64,000 nucleotides of DNA from Pseudemcibacter sp038106445 (GTDB lineage: Bacteria; Pseudomonadota; Alphaproteobacteria; Sphingomonadales; Emcibacteraceae), in NCBI GenBank assembly GCA_038106445.1, contig JAYODU010000008.1, forward strand, positions 1 through 64,000, read 5' to 3'. Below are positions 53,914-63,768 of this stretch, in pieces. The notes under the pieces are model-generated. The model had not been told where the DNA came from, ran no database searches, and saw nothing but the letters and a program-made list of their open reading frames with translations. The position numbers and the translations under genes were made by a program. The first letter of the stretch is position 1. Every line of letters starts with the position of its first letter.

Positions 53914-54792
53914 TTAAAGCGCTTCCGCGCCCGAAATAATTTCTATCAGTTCATTTGTAATTACAGCCTGACGCGTACGGTTATAAGTCGTGCGCAGACT
54001 ATCTATCATTTCACCAGCATTACGGGTTGCATTATCCATCGCTGTCATTCGCGATCCCTGCTCACTGGCTGCGTTTTCAAGTAACGCGCGGAAAAGCTGC
54101 ACACCCACATTACGGGGAAGCAGATCTTCCAGAATTTCATTCTCATCCGGCTCATACTCGTATGCTGCGCCACCAAGATCTGTATTATTCTCTTTACTAA
54201 TTGATGCAGGAATAAGCTGAAGTGGTGTTACTTCTTGAGTAAGAACATTGACAAATTTTGCAAAAAACAGCGTACAGACGTCAAAATCGCCAGCTTCATA
54301 CATTTCAATAAAGCGTGCCGCAATCGGTGCTGCATCCGAAAATGCAACGTTTCTGACGTGGCTCATATCAAAATGCTGAATGATACGTTTAGAATATTCG
54401 CGTTTAAGAACCGCGGCACCTTTTTTCCCGATCGTTATAATCTGTACATCCTTACCTTCGGCGATTAGGGCCTCAATTTTTGCCTTGGCTGCTTTTACTA
54501 TATTACTGTTAAACCCACCACAAAGACCACGCTCAGATGTTGCAACAACAACCAATTGCTTTTGATTGCTGCCGGTTCCGGCAAGCAGCCTTGGACCACC
54601 TTCCTGACCTTTCATACTTGAGGCAAGAGAAGAAAGAACCTTTTCCATACGTTCCGCATAAGGGCGCGCTGCTTCGGCGGCATCCTGTGCTTTTCTAAGC
54701 TTTGATGCAGAAACCATTTGCATAGCCTTGGTAATCTTTTTCGTTGATTCAACGCTTGATATCCGGTTTCTGAGATCTTTGAGGTTAGCCAT
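53914..54792 (-). CDS. atpG: ATP synthase F1 subunit gamma
   Basis: A 292-residue rotor shaft. N- and C-terminal helices (LKDLRNRISSVESTKKITKA at the start; TTYNRTRQAVITNELIEIIS at the end) form the coiled coil inside alpha3beta3. The central Rossmann-like domain carries SERGLCGGFNSN. Confidence 0.96.
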   Translation of the reverse strand: MANLKDLRNRISSVESTKKITKAMQMVSASKLRKAQDAAEAARPYAERMEKVLSSLASSMKGQEGGPRLLAGTGSNQKQLVVVATSERGLCGGFNSNIVKAAKAKIEALIAEGKDVQIITIGKKGAAVLKREYSKRIIQHFDMSHVRNVAFSDAAPIAARFIEMYEAGDFDVCTLFFAKFVNVLTQEVTPLQLIPASISKENNTDLGGAAYEYEPDENEILEDLLPRNVGVQLFRALLENAASEQGSRMTAMDNATRNAGEMIDSLRTTYNRTRQAVITNELIEIISGAEAL

Positions 54793-54822
54793 ACGGACTT
54801 ATCCTAAACTTTCCTGTTTGCG

Positions 54823-56352
54823 TTAAACGAAGTTACCTGCAAATTTGCCGATAATGTCTTTAAGTTTGTCCGTTGTTTCCGCGGAAACAGCACCTTCCTT
54901 CGTGATCGTATCAAGTACATCGCTGTGGTTTGCATGCATTTCTGCAATAAGTGCTTCTTCAAAACGGTTCACATCACCTACCTTGATTTTGTCAAGGAAG
55001 CCGTTCACACCAGAGAAGATAGAAACAACCTGTTCCGCAACGGACATAGGTGAATACTGTGCCTGCTTCAGAAGCTCGGTCAGACGGGCACCACGGTTAA
55101 GAAGCTGCTGTGTTGCCGCATCAAGGTCAGAACCGAACTGTGCAAACGCGGCCATTTCGCGGTACTGTGCAAGCTCAAGTTTAATGGTACCGGAAACCTG
55201 TTTCATCGCCTTAACCTGTGCGGATGATCCCACCCGTGACACAGAAAGACCAACGTTAATCGCCGGACGGATACCCTGATAGAAAAGTTCAGTTTCAAGG
55301 AATATCTGACCATCGGTGATCGAAATCACGTTTGTCGGAATATAAGCTGACACATCACCGGCTTGTGTTTCAATAACCGGAAGCGCTGTAAGCGATCCGT
55401 TACCAGCCGCATCACCCATCTTCGCTGCACGTTCAAGCAGACGTGAATGAAGATAGAAAACGTCACCCGGATACGCTTCACGTCCTGGAGGACGACGAAG
55501 AAGTAGTGACATCTGACGGTAGGCAACAGCCTGCTTTGAAAGGTCGTCATGAACGATAACTGCGTGCATTCCGTTATCACGGAAAAATTCACCCATCGCT
55601 GTACCGGTATATGGTGCAAGGAACTGCATCGGTGCAGGCTCGGACGCCGTTGCCGCAACAACAATCGAATATTCCATCGCACCGCGATCTTCAAGTGTCT
55701 TTACAATCTGTGCAACAGTTGAACGTTTTTGACCAACAGCGACATAAATACAATATAGTTTCTTGCTCTCATCATCGCCTTTATTAACATCTTTCTGGTT
55801 AAGGAAAGCATCAATAGCAACAGCCGTCTTACCTGTTTGGCGGTCACCGATAATCAGCTCGCGCTGGCCACGACCAACCGGAACAAGTGCATCAATCGCT
55901 TTAAGACCGGTCTGCACAGGTTCATGTACAGATTTACGGGGGATAATACCGGGAGCTTTGACTTCCACACGGCCACGTTTTACATCCTTGATCGGGCCTT
56001 TGCCGTCAATAGGGTTACCCAGCGCATCAACAACACGACCAAGCAAGCCTTTACCGACAGGCACATCCACAATAGAGCCAAGACGTTTAACAGTGTCGCC
56101 TTCTTTAATATCACGGTCAGAACCAAAGATCACAACACCAACATTGTCAGCTTCAAGGTTCAACGCCATTCCACGGACATTACCAGGGAATTCAACCATT
56201 TCACCAGCCTGCACATTGTCCAGACCATATACACGGGCAATACCGTCACCAACTGAAAGAACCTTACCAACTTCTGATACTTCTGCTTCGTCACCGAAAT
56301 TAGCGATCTGTTCTTTCAAAATCTTGGAAATTTCCGCTGCACGGATGTCCAT
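54823..56352 (-). CDS. atpA: ATP synthase F1 subunit alpha
   Basis: A 509-residue non-catalytic nucleotide-binding subunit. Walker A is GDRQTGKT (169-176), and conserved PAINVGLSVSRVGSSAQ is present. It shares one base with the atpH stop (TAATG), and AAAGAGG inside the atpH end serves as its ribosome-binding site. Confidence 0.98.
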   Translation of the reverse strand: MDIRAAEISKILKEQIANFGDEAEVSEVGKVLSVGDGIARVYGLDNVQAGEMVEFPGNVRGMALNLEADNVGVVIFGSDRDIKEGDTVKRLGSIVDVPVGKGLLGRVVDALGNPIDGKGPIKDVKRGRVEVKAPGIIPRKSVHEPVQTGLKAIDALVPVGRGQRELIIGDRQTGKTAVAIDAFLNQKDVNKGDDESKKLYCIYVAVGQKRSTVAQIVKTLEDRGAMEYSIVVAATASEPAPMQFLAPYTGTAMGEFFRDNGMHAVIVHDDLSKQAVAYRQMSLLLRRPPGREAYPGDVFYLHSRLLERAAKMGDAAGNGSLTALPVIETQAGDVSAYIPTNVISITDGQIFLETELFYQGIRPAINVGLSVSRVGSSAQVKAMKQVSGTIKLELAQYREMAAFAQFGSDLDAATQQLLNRGARLTELLKQAQYSPMSVAEQVVSIFSGVNGFLDKIKVGDVNRFEEALIAEMHANHSDVLDTITKEGAVSAETTDKLKDIIGKFAGNFV

Positions 56353-56936
56353 TATCCAACCTCTTTCATTGTTGCTTCAAGATTAGCAAGTTTAGTTTTA
56401 AGTGAGCTGTCAATCATGCGGGAACCAATGCGAACAACCATACCGCCAAGCAGGTCTTTGTTCACTTCCGTTTCCACATTGACATCACTTCCAACCATTG
56501 ATTTTAGCTTGGCGCTTAGAGCGTCAAGCTGATTACTGTCAAGCTTATGAGCCGTTACAACAGATGCATTAACCTCCCCACGATGATGGGAAAGCATTCT
56601 GTTGAATTCACGTATAATATTACTCAGCTGATCAAGTCGGCGGTTATCTGTTACGACGCCGATGAAATTTTCAACTATCTTAGAAAAGCCTGCTGATTTC
56701 ATCATTGCGCCCATCGCGGCCATTTGGTTCGCACGTGATATAATAGGGCTAGTCGTCAGCGCTTTTAATTCGGCACTATCATTCAGTAGGGTACTTAAAG
56801 CATTTAACTCTTCTTCAACCGTATTCAGCACTTTGCTTTCTTCAGCGAGCTCAAACAATGCTACGGCATAACGGCCAGCAAGACCGGAGAGCGAAATATT
56901 CTCAGACGCAATATTTTCTGCTTTATCATATGACAC
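56352..56936 (-). CDS. atpH: ATP synthase F1 subunit delta
   Basis: A 194-residue peripheral-stalk (OSCP) subunit. Typical segments are SGLAGRYAVALFELAEESK, the SRANQMAAMGAM helix, and VNKDLLGGMVVRIGSRMIDS near the C-terminus. The start is a GTG at 56936 preceded by GGAAG. It opens the operon. Confidence 0.95.
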   Translation of the reverse strand: MSYDKAENIASENISLSGLAGRYAVALFELAEESKVLNTVEEELNALSTLLNDSAELKALTTSPIISRANQMAAMGAMMKSAGFSKIVENFIGVVTDNRRLDQLSNIIREFNRMLSHHRGEVNASVVTAHKLDSNQLDALSAKLKSMVGSDVNVETEVNKDLLGGMVVRIGSRMIDSSLKTKLANLEATMKEVG

Positions 56937-57094
56937 CGTTATGTCTTCCTTTTTTTATTTATGAATAATTCTCAACCGGAATCATTCTTATGATAAAAAC
57001 AACCAATTTATGCCTTCATTATCCTTTAAAAAGTCCCGAAATTTGATGTTTTATCCGGTTAAAAACAGGGCATAAATTACCAATAGTCGCGCGA

Positions 57095-57123
57095 TACCTA
57101 GCACAGTGTTTCACATACTGCAA
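57095..57123 (-). promoter_or_regulatory. Candidate promoter of the atp operon
   Basis: On the minus strand TTGCAG and TAGGTA are separated by 17 bases and followed by a GC-rich discriminator (TCGCGCG). It lies about 160 bases before atpH. The rest of the 383-base gap to the asparagine-synthase-like gene holds no gene that I can see. Confidence 0.45.
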
Positions 57124-57319
57124 GAAGGCAATTTACCGTTCTTGGCTTTTTTGTATTTTTCTCATAATTTTTACGCAAACATTCATAGTTCATTTATCAT
57201 TTCCCGTCATAATTAAGACATAAGTATCGGTTGTTATGTCCACCACACAACTTATAATGCATTGAGATAAAATAAAAAAATCTGACCCCGATTGTGCAGC
57301 AGAAAAGAAGAGGTATTTA

Positions 57320-59039
57320 ATGGGTGATTTTGTCATCTATCAGACAAAAAAATCAATGATACGCGCCATCAAACTATTCTTGATACATTGTCTGCTCAAG
57401 GGTCTAAAAATCCTAAAATCATCAAAGATGATTCTTATAATATTTTAATCTACGATAAATATGCGGCACCGACCGAAAACTATTTTAAAAATAAATTAGG
57501 TGATTATTGCGCCTCCAGCGGGTGTTTCTTTTATAAAGGTAATAACGGCAAGAAGGCATTAAAGTCATTTCTGGATGATTTTGATCCTGGCAATTATTCA
57601 CCAATCGGCTTCATGGGGGTGTTCACTTTAATTGTAAAAAAGTTCGGCAGACTTTTTCTGATAACCGACCCTATGGGTGCGTCGCGCATTTTTCATAACG
57701 TTACCATGACACTCTGGAGCAGTTCATTTCTTGCCGTTGCAAAAAATACACCTGGGCTTACGCCTGATCCGCAAGGCATTTATGAATATGCCTTTCAGGA
57801 AACAACCTACGGTGAAAACACACCTTTTAACGAAATTAAAATGGCTGACAGTTTTTCCTTATTTGAATTTGACGCTCATAGCGAAAAAAATTTCCAAAAA
57901 ATATTCCCGTAAATTTTGAAATAAGCAATCAGTCATATAATGACCTTATTGAGGAACACGCCACACTTTTAGAAGGCCAAATGAAAAATGTCGTTTCATC
58001 TTATGGTCCCCGTATCGCAACAGTACTTTCCGGTGGGTATGATTCAAGGCTGATGCTGTCTCTCGCTTTTAATGCAGGAATTACGCCCGATGTTTATGTG
58101 TATGGTACTGATAATAGCCCCGATGTTTTAGTTGCCAAATCAATCGCAAACAGTGAAAGCTTTAAAATCAATCACATTAATAAAGCAAGACACCCAAAAC
58201 CCACTCCTGATCAATATGGTAAAATTGTAAGAGATAATTTTTACGCTCTTGATGGTTATCCAGCCGAAAGTATATTTGATTTTGGTGCCAATATGGCTAC
58301 GCGCCGCGAACGGGCAAAAAATGACACATTAATCCTTAATGGTGGTGGTGGTGAAATATACCGCAATTTCTTTTATATGCCGGACGGCGAATATACTGTC
58401 GATCAGCTTCTGGATGTTTTTTATCGCCGTTATACGCCGGATTTATGTACAGGAAGGTTCGAAGAATTAATTTACCGCGACAATCTGAAACGTAAAATCA
58501 TGCGGGCACTTCGTTTAAAAGGCGAAAAAATGACCCGTACACAATTTGAATATGCCTATCCGGGTTTCCGCTTGCGTTACTGGACATCCAGAGATAACAG
58601 CAATAACAATCGGATCGGGAGTTATCTTACCCCGTTTATCTGTTATGAAACGATTATGGCCGCCCTTAAAATGCCACTGGAATTTAAGACCCACGGCCGC
58701 TTTCAGGGGGATTTAATTAATCGCATTCATCCAAAACTTGCGTCCTATAGTTCGGATTACGGCTATCCCTTCGATAAACCTGTTCCATTTATGAAAAAAA
58801 TAAAAAATAATACGACAATTTATAGACCGGTCTGGCTGCGTCGTAACAGCTATGCTATTCAGCATAAATTTAAAAAACCTGAGTTGCCAGAAGCCTTAAG
58901 TGATAAATATATTGTAGCTGCTATACTTTCTGGAAATTCACTGATGGCGCAATATTTTGATTTTTCGGAAATTCGCGATCCAGCACTTTATAGTCGCATC
59001 CTTATTCTTGACTATCTTTTTAAACATATCGGACTTTAA
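57320..59039 (+). pseudogene. Asparagine-synthase-like amidotransferase, two shifts at A7 runs
   Basis: Three frames join into one 573-residue protein if one A is added at each of two A7 runs (57346-57352 and 57884-57890). The ATG at 57320 has an AAGAAGAGG site 6 bases upstream and opens MGDFVIYQTKKINDTRH after repair. The N-terminal part resembles a glutaminase-like domain that lacks the catalytic N-terminal Cys. The second part has the PP-loop TVLSGGYDSRLMLSLAF of asparagine synthase B-type ATP pyrophosphatases. Family members amidate side chains or act in glycan or peptide clusters. It lies alone, on the plus strand, between minus-strand atpH and priA, suggesting insertion. As written it is broken, unless decoded by slippage. 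Confidence 0.75.
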
Positions 59040-61222
59040 TAAAAACTATATGGATCAATATCGATCTGAATTTTTACACCACGCTGCGAAGGTAGCTGAT
59101 CCAGCCAGTGGCGAATTTCATTTTGCAAATTCACCGCTACACCTGCCTTAACCAGAAAACGGTAGCGATGTTTGCCCCGCAGATAAGATAACGGGGCAGC
59201 TACCGGGCCCAAAACTTTTAGATCATTTGTATGTGGTACTTTTGAGGCCAACGTTTTAGCCGATCCTATCACTTTATTTTTATCCGAACCTGATAAAATA
59301 AGTGATGCAAGTTTCCCAAATGGCGGTAGATTTTGTGCTTCACGTGATGCAGCTTCACGTTCCAGAAATAAATCCCTGTCTCCTGAAACAAGTGCCTGAA
59401 GCACCGGATGGGTTGGCTGATAGGTTTGAAAAATGACCCGTCCGGCATGTTCAGCACGCCCGGCGCGACCTGCTACCTGTTCAAGCTGCTGCCACGTTCG
59501 TTCCGCTGCCCGTGGATCCGCGCCGGACATGCCAAGATCAGCATCAATTACACCTACCAGGGTCAACATCGGAAAATGATATCCTTTGGTAACGATCTGT
59601 GTGCCAATGATAAAATCAACCTCATGACGTTCTATGCTTTCTATCATTCTTTTTAAAGCGGCCGGCGAGGATATTTCATCACTGGACAGTACGGCAAGGC
59701 GGGCATCCGGGAAAAGAACGGCTATTTCTTCTGCGACCCGTTCCACACCGGGGCCAACGGGTACCATACTGTTTTCTGCTTCACATTGCGGGCAAAGGTC
59801 CGCTTTATTACGGTTAAATCCACAATGATGACATTCAAGCCGGTTAAACTGACTATGTTCTACAAGCCACGCAGAACAGTTTGGGCATTCCATTCTGTGT
59901 CCGCATGCGCGGCATAACGTCAAGGGTGCATAACCCCGGCGATTAAGATAAAGAAGTGATTGTTCACCATTTTTATAGTTGTCGTTAAGAGCGTCGCGTA
60001 AGGTTTCGCTGATCCATGATCCAGGTTTGAGAGGCTGAACTTTTAAATCGACGCTCATCATATCAGGCAGTTCCGCCGGGCCGTGACGTTCCCCAAGATA
60101 AAGCCAGTCATACTTACCGTTTTCAGCATTGATCAATGTTTCAAGTGATGGTGTTGCGGATGCAAGAACCACAGGACAGTGCACCTGTTTAGCCCGTACG
60201 ACCGCCATATCACGGCCATTATACATCACCCCTTCATCCTGTTTGAATGTGGCTGAATGTTCTTCATCAACGATAACCAGTTTTAAATGCTGCAGCGGAA
60301 GGAAAAGTGCCGAACGCGCCCCGACAATTACCCGCGCTTCACCGCGTATAGTCGCCCACCAGACCCGCCTTCTTTGTGCGGGTGTCATTTCTGAATGCCA
60401 GATTGCAGGTTCCGAGCCAAAACGTTCTCTGAACCGCTCAAGCCATTGTGTCGTTAGGGATATTTCCGGAACCAGAACCAGTATTTGGGCAGCATTATCA
60501 CGAAGTGCTTCAGCTATGGCTTCAAAATAAACTTCCGTTTTACCACTTCCGGTTACCCCTTCCAACAGTACCGCCCTAAAGGTTCCTTTGCGTTGTTGCA
60601 GGATAATATGTTCCGCAGCCTTGCTTTGTTCATCCGATAATATTGCACGCTTTAGCCCGATGTCAGGTTTTAAAAAATTTTCTTCGCCGCTTACTTCAAC
60701 GGGGATAAGTTGTCCTGCCTTGATCATGCCGCGCACAACTCCTTCGCCGACTGATGCAACGTCGCACCATGATTTTACGGCAAGCGGCATACCACCAACA
60801 GCCGCTTCTCGAATACGGATTCGCGCAGGAGATAGCTTATCCGGCAATTCATCCGCAAGCCGGTAAAGTGTTATTTTTTTTTGTTTATCAAATTTTCGCG
60901 GCACACTGAGTGCCATCTTAAGCACTGAACCGAGAGGTGAAAGCGTATAACCCGCGACCCAGGAAACAAATTGCATAAGGTTTTGCGGCAAGGCTGGCAG
61001 CTCCGTCTTTCGGATCACATATTTCAGCTTATCTAGCGGGACATCACTTTCCAGAGGATCACTGTTCCATACCACCCCCTGAACCTCCCGCCCGGAAAGC
61101 GGAACTGTGACAAAATCACCTTCCTGTAGTATTAATTCTTCAGGCACAAGGTAATCCAGCACGCCGCTCAAAGGTAGCGGTAATAATACCTGAATTCTAT
61201 AGTTCGGAAAAAGTTCTGACAA
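59036..61222 (-). CDS. priA: Primosomal protein N' (replication restart helicase)
   Basis: A 728-residue helicase that reloads the replisome at stalled forks. The Walker A motif GVTGSGKTEVYFEA, DEEH box, cysteine zinc sites (CRACGHRMECPNC and CHHCGFNRNKADLCPQC) and QVAGRAGRAEHAG are all present. The start is taken as TTG 61222, with AAGG 9 bases upstream and the family N-terminus following it; 27 residues in the longer frame look spurious. An A9 run near 60873 stays in frame. The stop overlaps the asparagine-synthase-like gene end by four bases. Confidence 0.94.
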   Translation of the reverse strand: MSELFPNYRIQVLLPLPLSGVLDYLVPEELILQEGDFVTVPLSGREVQGVVWNSDPLESDVPLDKLKYVIRKTELPALPQNLMQFVSWVAGYTLSPLGSVLKMALSVPRKFDKQKKITLYRLADELPDKLSPARIRIREAAVGGMPLAVKSWCDVASVGEGVVRGMIKAGQLIPVEVSGEENFLKPDIGLKRAILSDEQSKAAEHIILQQRKGTFRAVLLEGVTGSGKTEVYFEAIAEALRDNAAQILVLVPEISLTTQWLERFRERFGSEPAIWHSEMTPAQRRRVWWATIRGEARVIVGARSALFLPLQHLKLVIVDEEHSATFKQDEGVMYNGRDMAVVRAKQVHCPVVLASATPSLETLINAENGKYDWLYLGERHGPAELPDMMSVDLKVQPLKPGSWISETLRDALNDNYKNGEQSLLYLNRRGYAPLTLCRACGHRMECPNCSAWLVEHSQFNRLECHHCGFNRNKADLCPQCEAENSMVPVGPGVERVAEEIAVLFPDARLAVLSSDEISSPAALKRMIESIERHEVDFIIGTQIVTKGYHFPMLTLVGVIDADLGMSGADPRAAERTWQQLEQVAGRAGRAEHAGRVIFQTYQPTHPVLQALVSGDRDLFLEREAASREAQNLPPFGKLASLILSGSDKNKVIGSAKTLASKVPHTNDLKVLGPVAAPLSYLRGKHRYRFLVKAGVAVNLQNEIRHWLDQLPSQRGVKIQIDIDPYSFY

Positions 61223-61354
61223 AAGCTTGTGCCTTAATGAGTTTTTATTTGCGCCTACATTATCGCAATATACCCTTGCACAAAAGGCGAAATAAATGCA
61301 CAAAAGACAAATGCGGTTTTACTTAATAAACGAAATACTGAAGGATCACAAAAC

Positions 61355-62017
61355 ATGAAGTTTTTTATCGATACAGCCGAGATTGAAGAAATCAGACCTC
61401 TGGTAGAACTGGGTCTTGTGGATGGGGTGACTACCAATCCATCCCTTATCCTGAAATCCGGACGCGATATTATCGAAGTAACAAAAGAAATCTGTGATCT
61501 GGTTGATGGCCCTGTAAGCGCGGAAGTCGCCGCCACTGATTATGAGACAATGGTACGCGAAGCTGCGGTGCTTTATAACATTGCTGATAATGTGTGCCTT
61601 AAGGTTCCAATGACACCGGATGGGTTAAAGGCTTGCAAGCATTTTTCCGATCAGGGGAAAATGGTCAATGTGACCTTATGTTTTTCAGCAAGTCAGGCAC
61701 TCCTTGCGGCAAAAGCCGGTGCAAATTTTATTTCACCCTTTGTCGGTCGTCATGATGATGTGGGTCATGATGGTATGGCTCTGATTGCGGACATTCGCAC
61801 TATTTATGACAATTACGATTTTAAAACCGAAATCCTTGTCGCCAGCACACGGCATAATCTTCATATTCTTGATAGTGCGCTTATCGGCGCGGATGTTGCA
61901 ACTATCCCGCCGAAAGTGGTTCACCAGCTTTTCAAACACCCCCTTACCGATAGCGGTCTTGCTGCATTTGTTGCAGACTGGGAAAAAACGGGACAATCCA
62001 TAACAGGCAAATCATGA
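61355..62017 (+). CDS. fsa: Fructose-6-phosphate aldolase/transaldolase
   Basis: A 220-residue single-domain TIM-barrel transaldolase of the FSA/TalC group. The Schiff-base Lys83 is in CLKVPMTPDG, and the N-terminal MKFFIDTAEIEEIRPLVELG and GVTTNPSLI are canonical. Members transfer dihydroxyacetone units or cleave fructose-6-phosphate. ATG 61355 follows GAAGGATCAC. It overlaps the DUF484 gene by four bases. Confidence 0.94.
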   Translation: MKFFIDTAEIEEIRPLVELGLVDGVTTNPSLILKSGRDIIEVTKEICDLVDGPVSAEVAATDYETMVREAAVLYNIADNVCLKVPMTPDGLKACKHFSDQGKMVNVTLCFSASQALLAAKAGANFISPFVGRHDDVGHDGMALIADIRTIYDNYDFKTEILVASTRHNLHILDSALIGADVATIPPKVVHQLFKHPLTDSGLAAFVADWEKTGQSITGKS

Positions 62018-62715
62018 CCAGTAAAAAAAAGGAAATTGAGGATATTGATCCATCCGTTATTAGAGATTATCTGAAACGGCACCCGGATTTCCTTGTTGAA
62101 AATCCGGAATTATTTACTGTGCTTACCCCGCCTGATCGATCCACCAATGATGAGATAGTCGATTTTCAGACTTTGATGATTGAAAAAATAAAATCAAACA
62201 TTGAAGAATTAAAATTCAGCCAGGGACATTTGATTGATACCTCCCGTAACAACCTGACAACCCAGGTACAGGTTCATGAGGCTGTCCTCAGTCTTTTGGA
62301 TATTCATGATAGTTCACAGCTTGGACATATTGTGACGCAGGACTGGACAGATAATCTGCACATTGACGTAATCCGCATATGTTTTGAAAAAGGTCATTCG
62401 GTATCCGTTCCAGACCTTAAGGAAATTTCCAGATTATCAAAAGGTTGTGTTGATGAATATCTGGGTAAGGACGACATTGTTCAGCTTCGCGGCAACGTAG
62501 AAGTTTCAGAAGAAATATTTGGACCAGCAAAATCGCTGATCAGGTCAGAGGCCCTTGTAAAACTGCCTGAAACTGAACACAACCCTCCTGGTATTCTTGC
62601 CTTTGGCAGCCGCGACGCAGATATGTTCTATCCGGGACAGGGAACTGAACTTTTACGGTTTCTTGGAAAATCATTTCATAAATGCCTGATCCAATGGCTC
62701 AAGAGACAAAATTAG
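62014..62715 (+). CDS. DUF484 family protein
   Basis: A 233-residue GAF-like protein of unknown function. The conserved start is IRDYLKRHPDFLVENPELF, and the C-terminal part holds ALVKLPE and GILAFGSRDADMFYPGQGTE. DUF484 genes almost always lie directly upstream of xerC, as here (34-base overlap). The A8 run at the start codes KKK without a shift. Confidence 0.88.
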   Translation: MTSKKKEIEDIDPSVIRDYLKRHPDFLVENPELFTVLTPPDRSTNDEIVDFQTLMIEKIKSNIEELKFSQGHLIDTSRNNLTTQVQVHEAVLSLLDIHDSSQLGHIVTQDWTDNLHIDVIRICFEKGHSVSVPDLKEISRLSKGCVDEYLGKDDIVQLRGNVEVSEEIFGPAKSLIRSEALVKLPETEHNPPGILAFGSRDADMFYPGQGTELLRFLGKSFHKCLIQWLKRQN

Positions 62716-63650
62716 ACAGGCATATATATCCCGCATTACGCCCGGTTATCCTTCGCTGGGGTGATTATCTGGTTTCTGAAAAACGTGTCTCGAAACACAC
62801 ACATGAAGCCTATATGCGTGATATTTGTTTTTTTCTTTCTTTTCTCCGCGATCATTTAGGTATTTCACCGACAAAACAGACGCTTGAAAAATTAAAACCC
62901 GCGGATTTCAGAAGTTATCTGGCATCCCGGCGCCGGGACGGTCTTTCACCAGCCAGTATGGCACGGTCTTTTAGCGCTGTCCGTTCATTTTTTAAATATT
63001 TAAGAAAATCCGGTGAACTTGAAAATGACGCCATCAACGCCGTCAATAGTCCCAAACTTAAAAAACGAATGCCACGCCCGATAAGTGAAGAAGCGGCAAA
63101 ACGCACCATAAATGAAGTGGGTCATTTTGCCACAGATGCCCCAAATGACTGGATCGCGCTGCGAGATATTGCGATGCTGACCCTGCTTTACGGTTGTGGT
63201 CTTCGGATATCGGAAGCTTTAAGTTTGAATGTCGGAGATCTTGATAAAGGGGATATCATGACCGTACGTGGTAAAAGGGATAAAGAACGACTTGTACCGC
63301 TCCTACCCGCTGTAGTGGAAGCGGTTGAAAATTATGTCAGGGCCTGTCCGAAAAAGCTATCCGCAGGGGATCCTTTATTTATCGGTGTCCGCGGAAAACG
63401 ACTTAATGCCAGGAATGTCCAGCTTGCCATGCAAAAAGTTCGGATTGCTCTTGGCTTGCCAGCATCCGCCACACCCCATGCCCTTAGGCACAGTTTTGCA
63501 ACCCATCTGCTTACAGCCGGTGGCGATCTGCGTACTATTCAGGAACTTCTGGGTCATGCCGATCTTTCAACAACCCAGCATTATACAGATGTAGATACAG
63601 CCTATCTTATGGATGTTTATAACAATGCACATCCATCCGCTAAAAAGTAA
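62682..63650 (+). CDS. xerC: Site-specific tyrosine recombinase XerC
   Basis: A 322-residue recombinase that, with XerD, resolves chromosome dimers at dif. The N-terminal SAM-like DNA-binding domain covers 25-115. The catalytic residues are Arg175 (GCGLRISEAL), Lys198 (VRGKRDK), His266 and Arg269 (HALRHSFATH), His292 (LLGHADL) and Tyr301 (HYTDVD). An alternative start at ATG 62694 would shorten it by four residues. It is coupled to DUF484. Confidence 0.93.
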   Translation: MPDPMAQETKLDRHIYPALRPVILRWGDYLVSEKRVSKHTHEAYMRDICFFLSFLRDHLGISPTKQTLEKLKPADFRSYLASRRRDGLSPASMARSFSAVRSFFKYLRKSGELENDAINAVNSPKLKKRMPRPISEEAAKRTINEVGHFATDAPNDWIALRDIAMLTLLYGCGLRISEALSLNVGDLDKGDIMTVRGKRDKERLVPLLPAVVEAVENYVRACPKKLSAGDPLFIGVRGKRLNARNVQLAMQKVRIALGLPASATPHALRHSFATHLLTAGGDLRTIQELLGHADLSTTQHYTDVDTAYLMDVYNNAHPSAKK

Positions 63651-63768
63651 GTATATTGAATTCGTTTAATCATTTCGTACGATGCTTCTTGCAATAATTG
63701 ATTTAATTAAATACCTTTCTCTAAATAATTTTTAAAAAATCGCCCCAAAAGCGGCAGGGAGGACATCT

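Noticed and set aside
57185..57319. A further gene in the gap between atpH and the asparagine-synthase-like gene
   Set aside because: No open frame with a start and ribosome-binding site was found; only AT-rich sequence and the candidate atp promoter.
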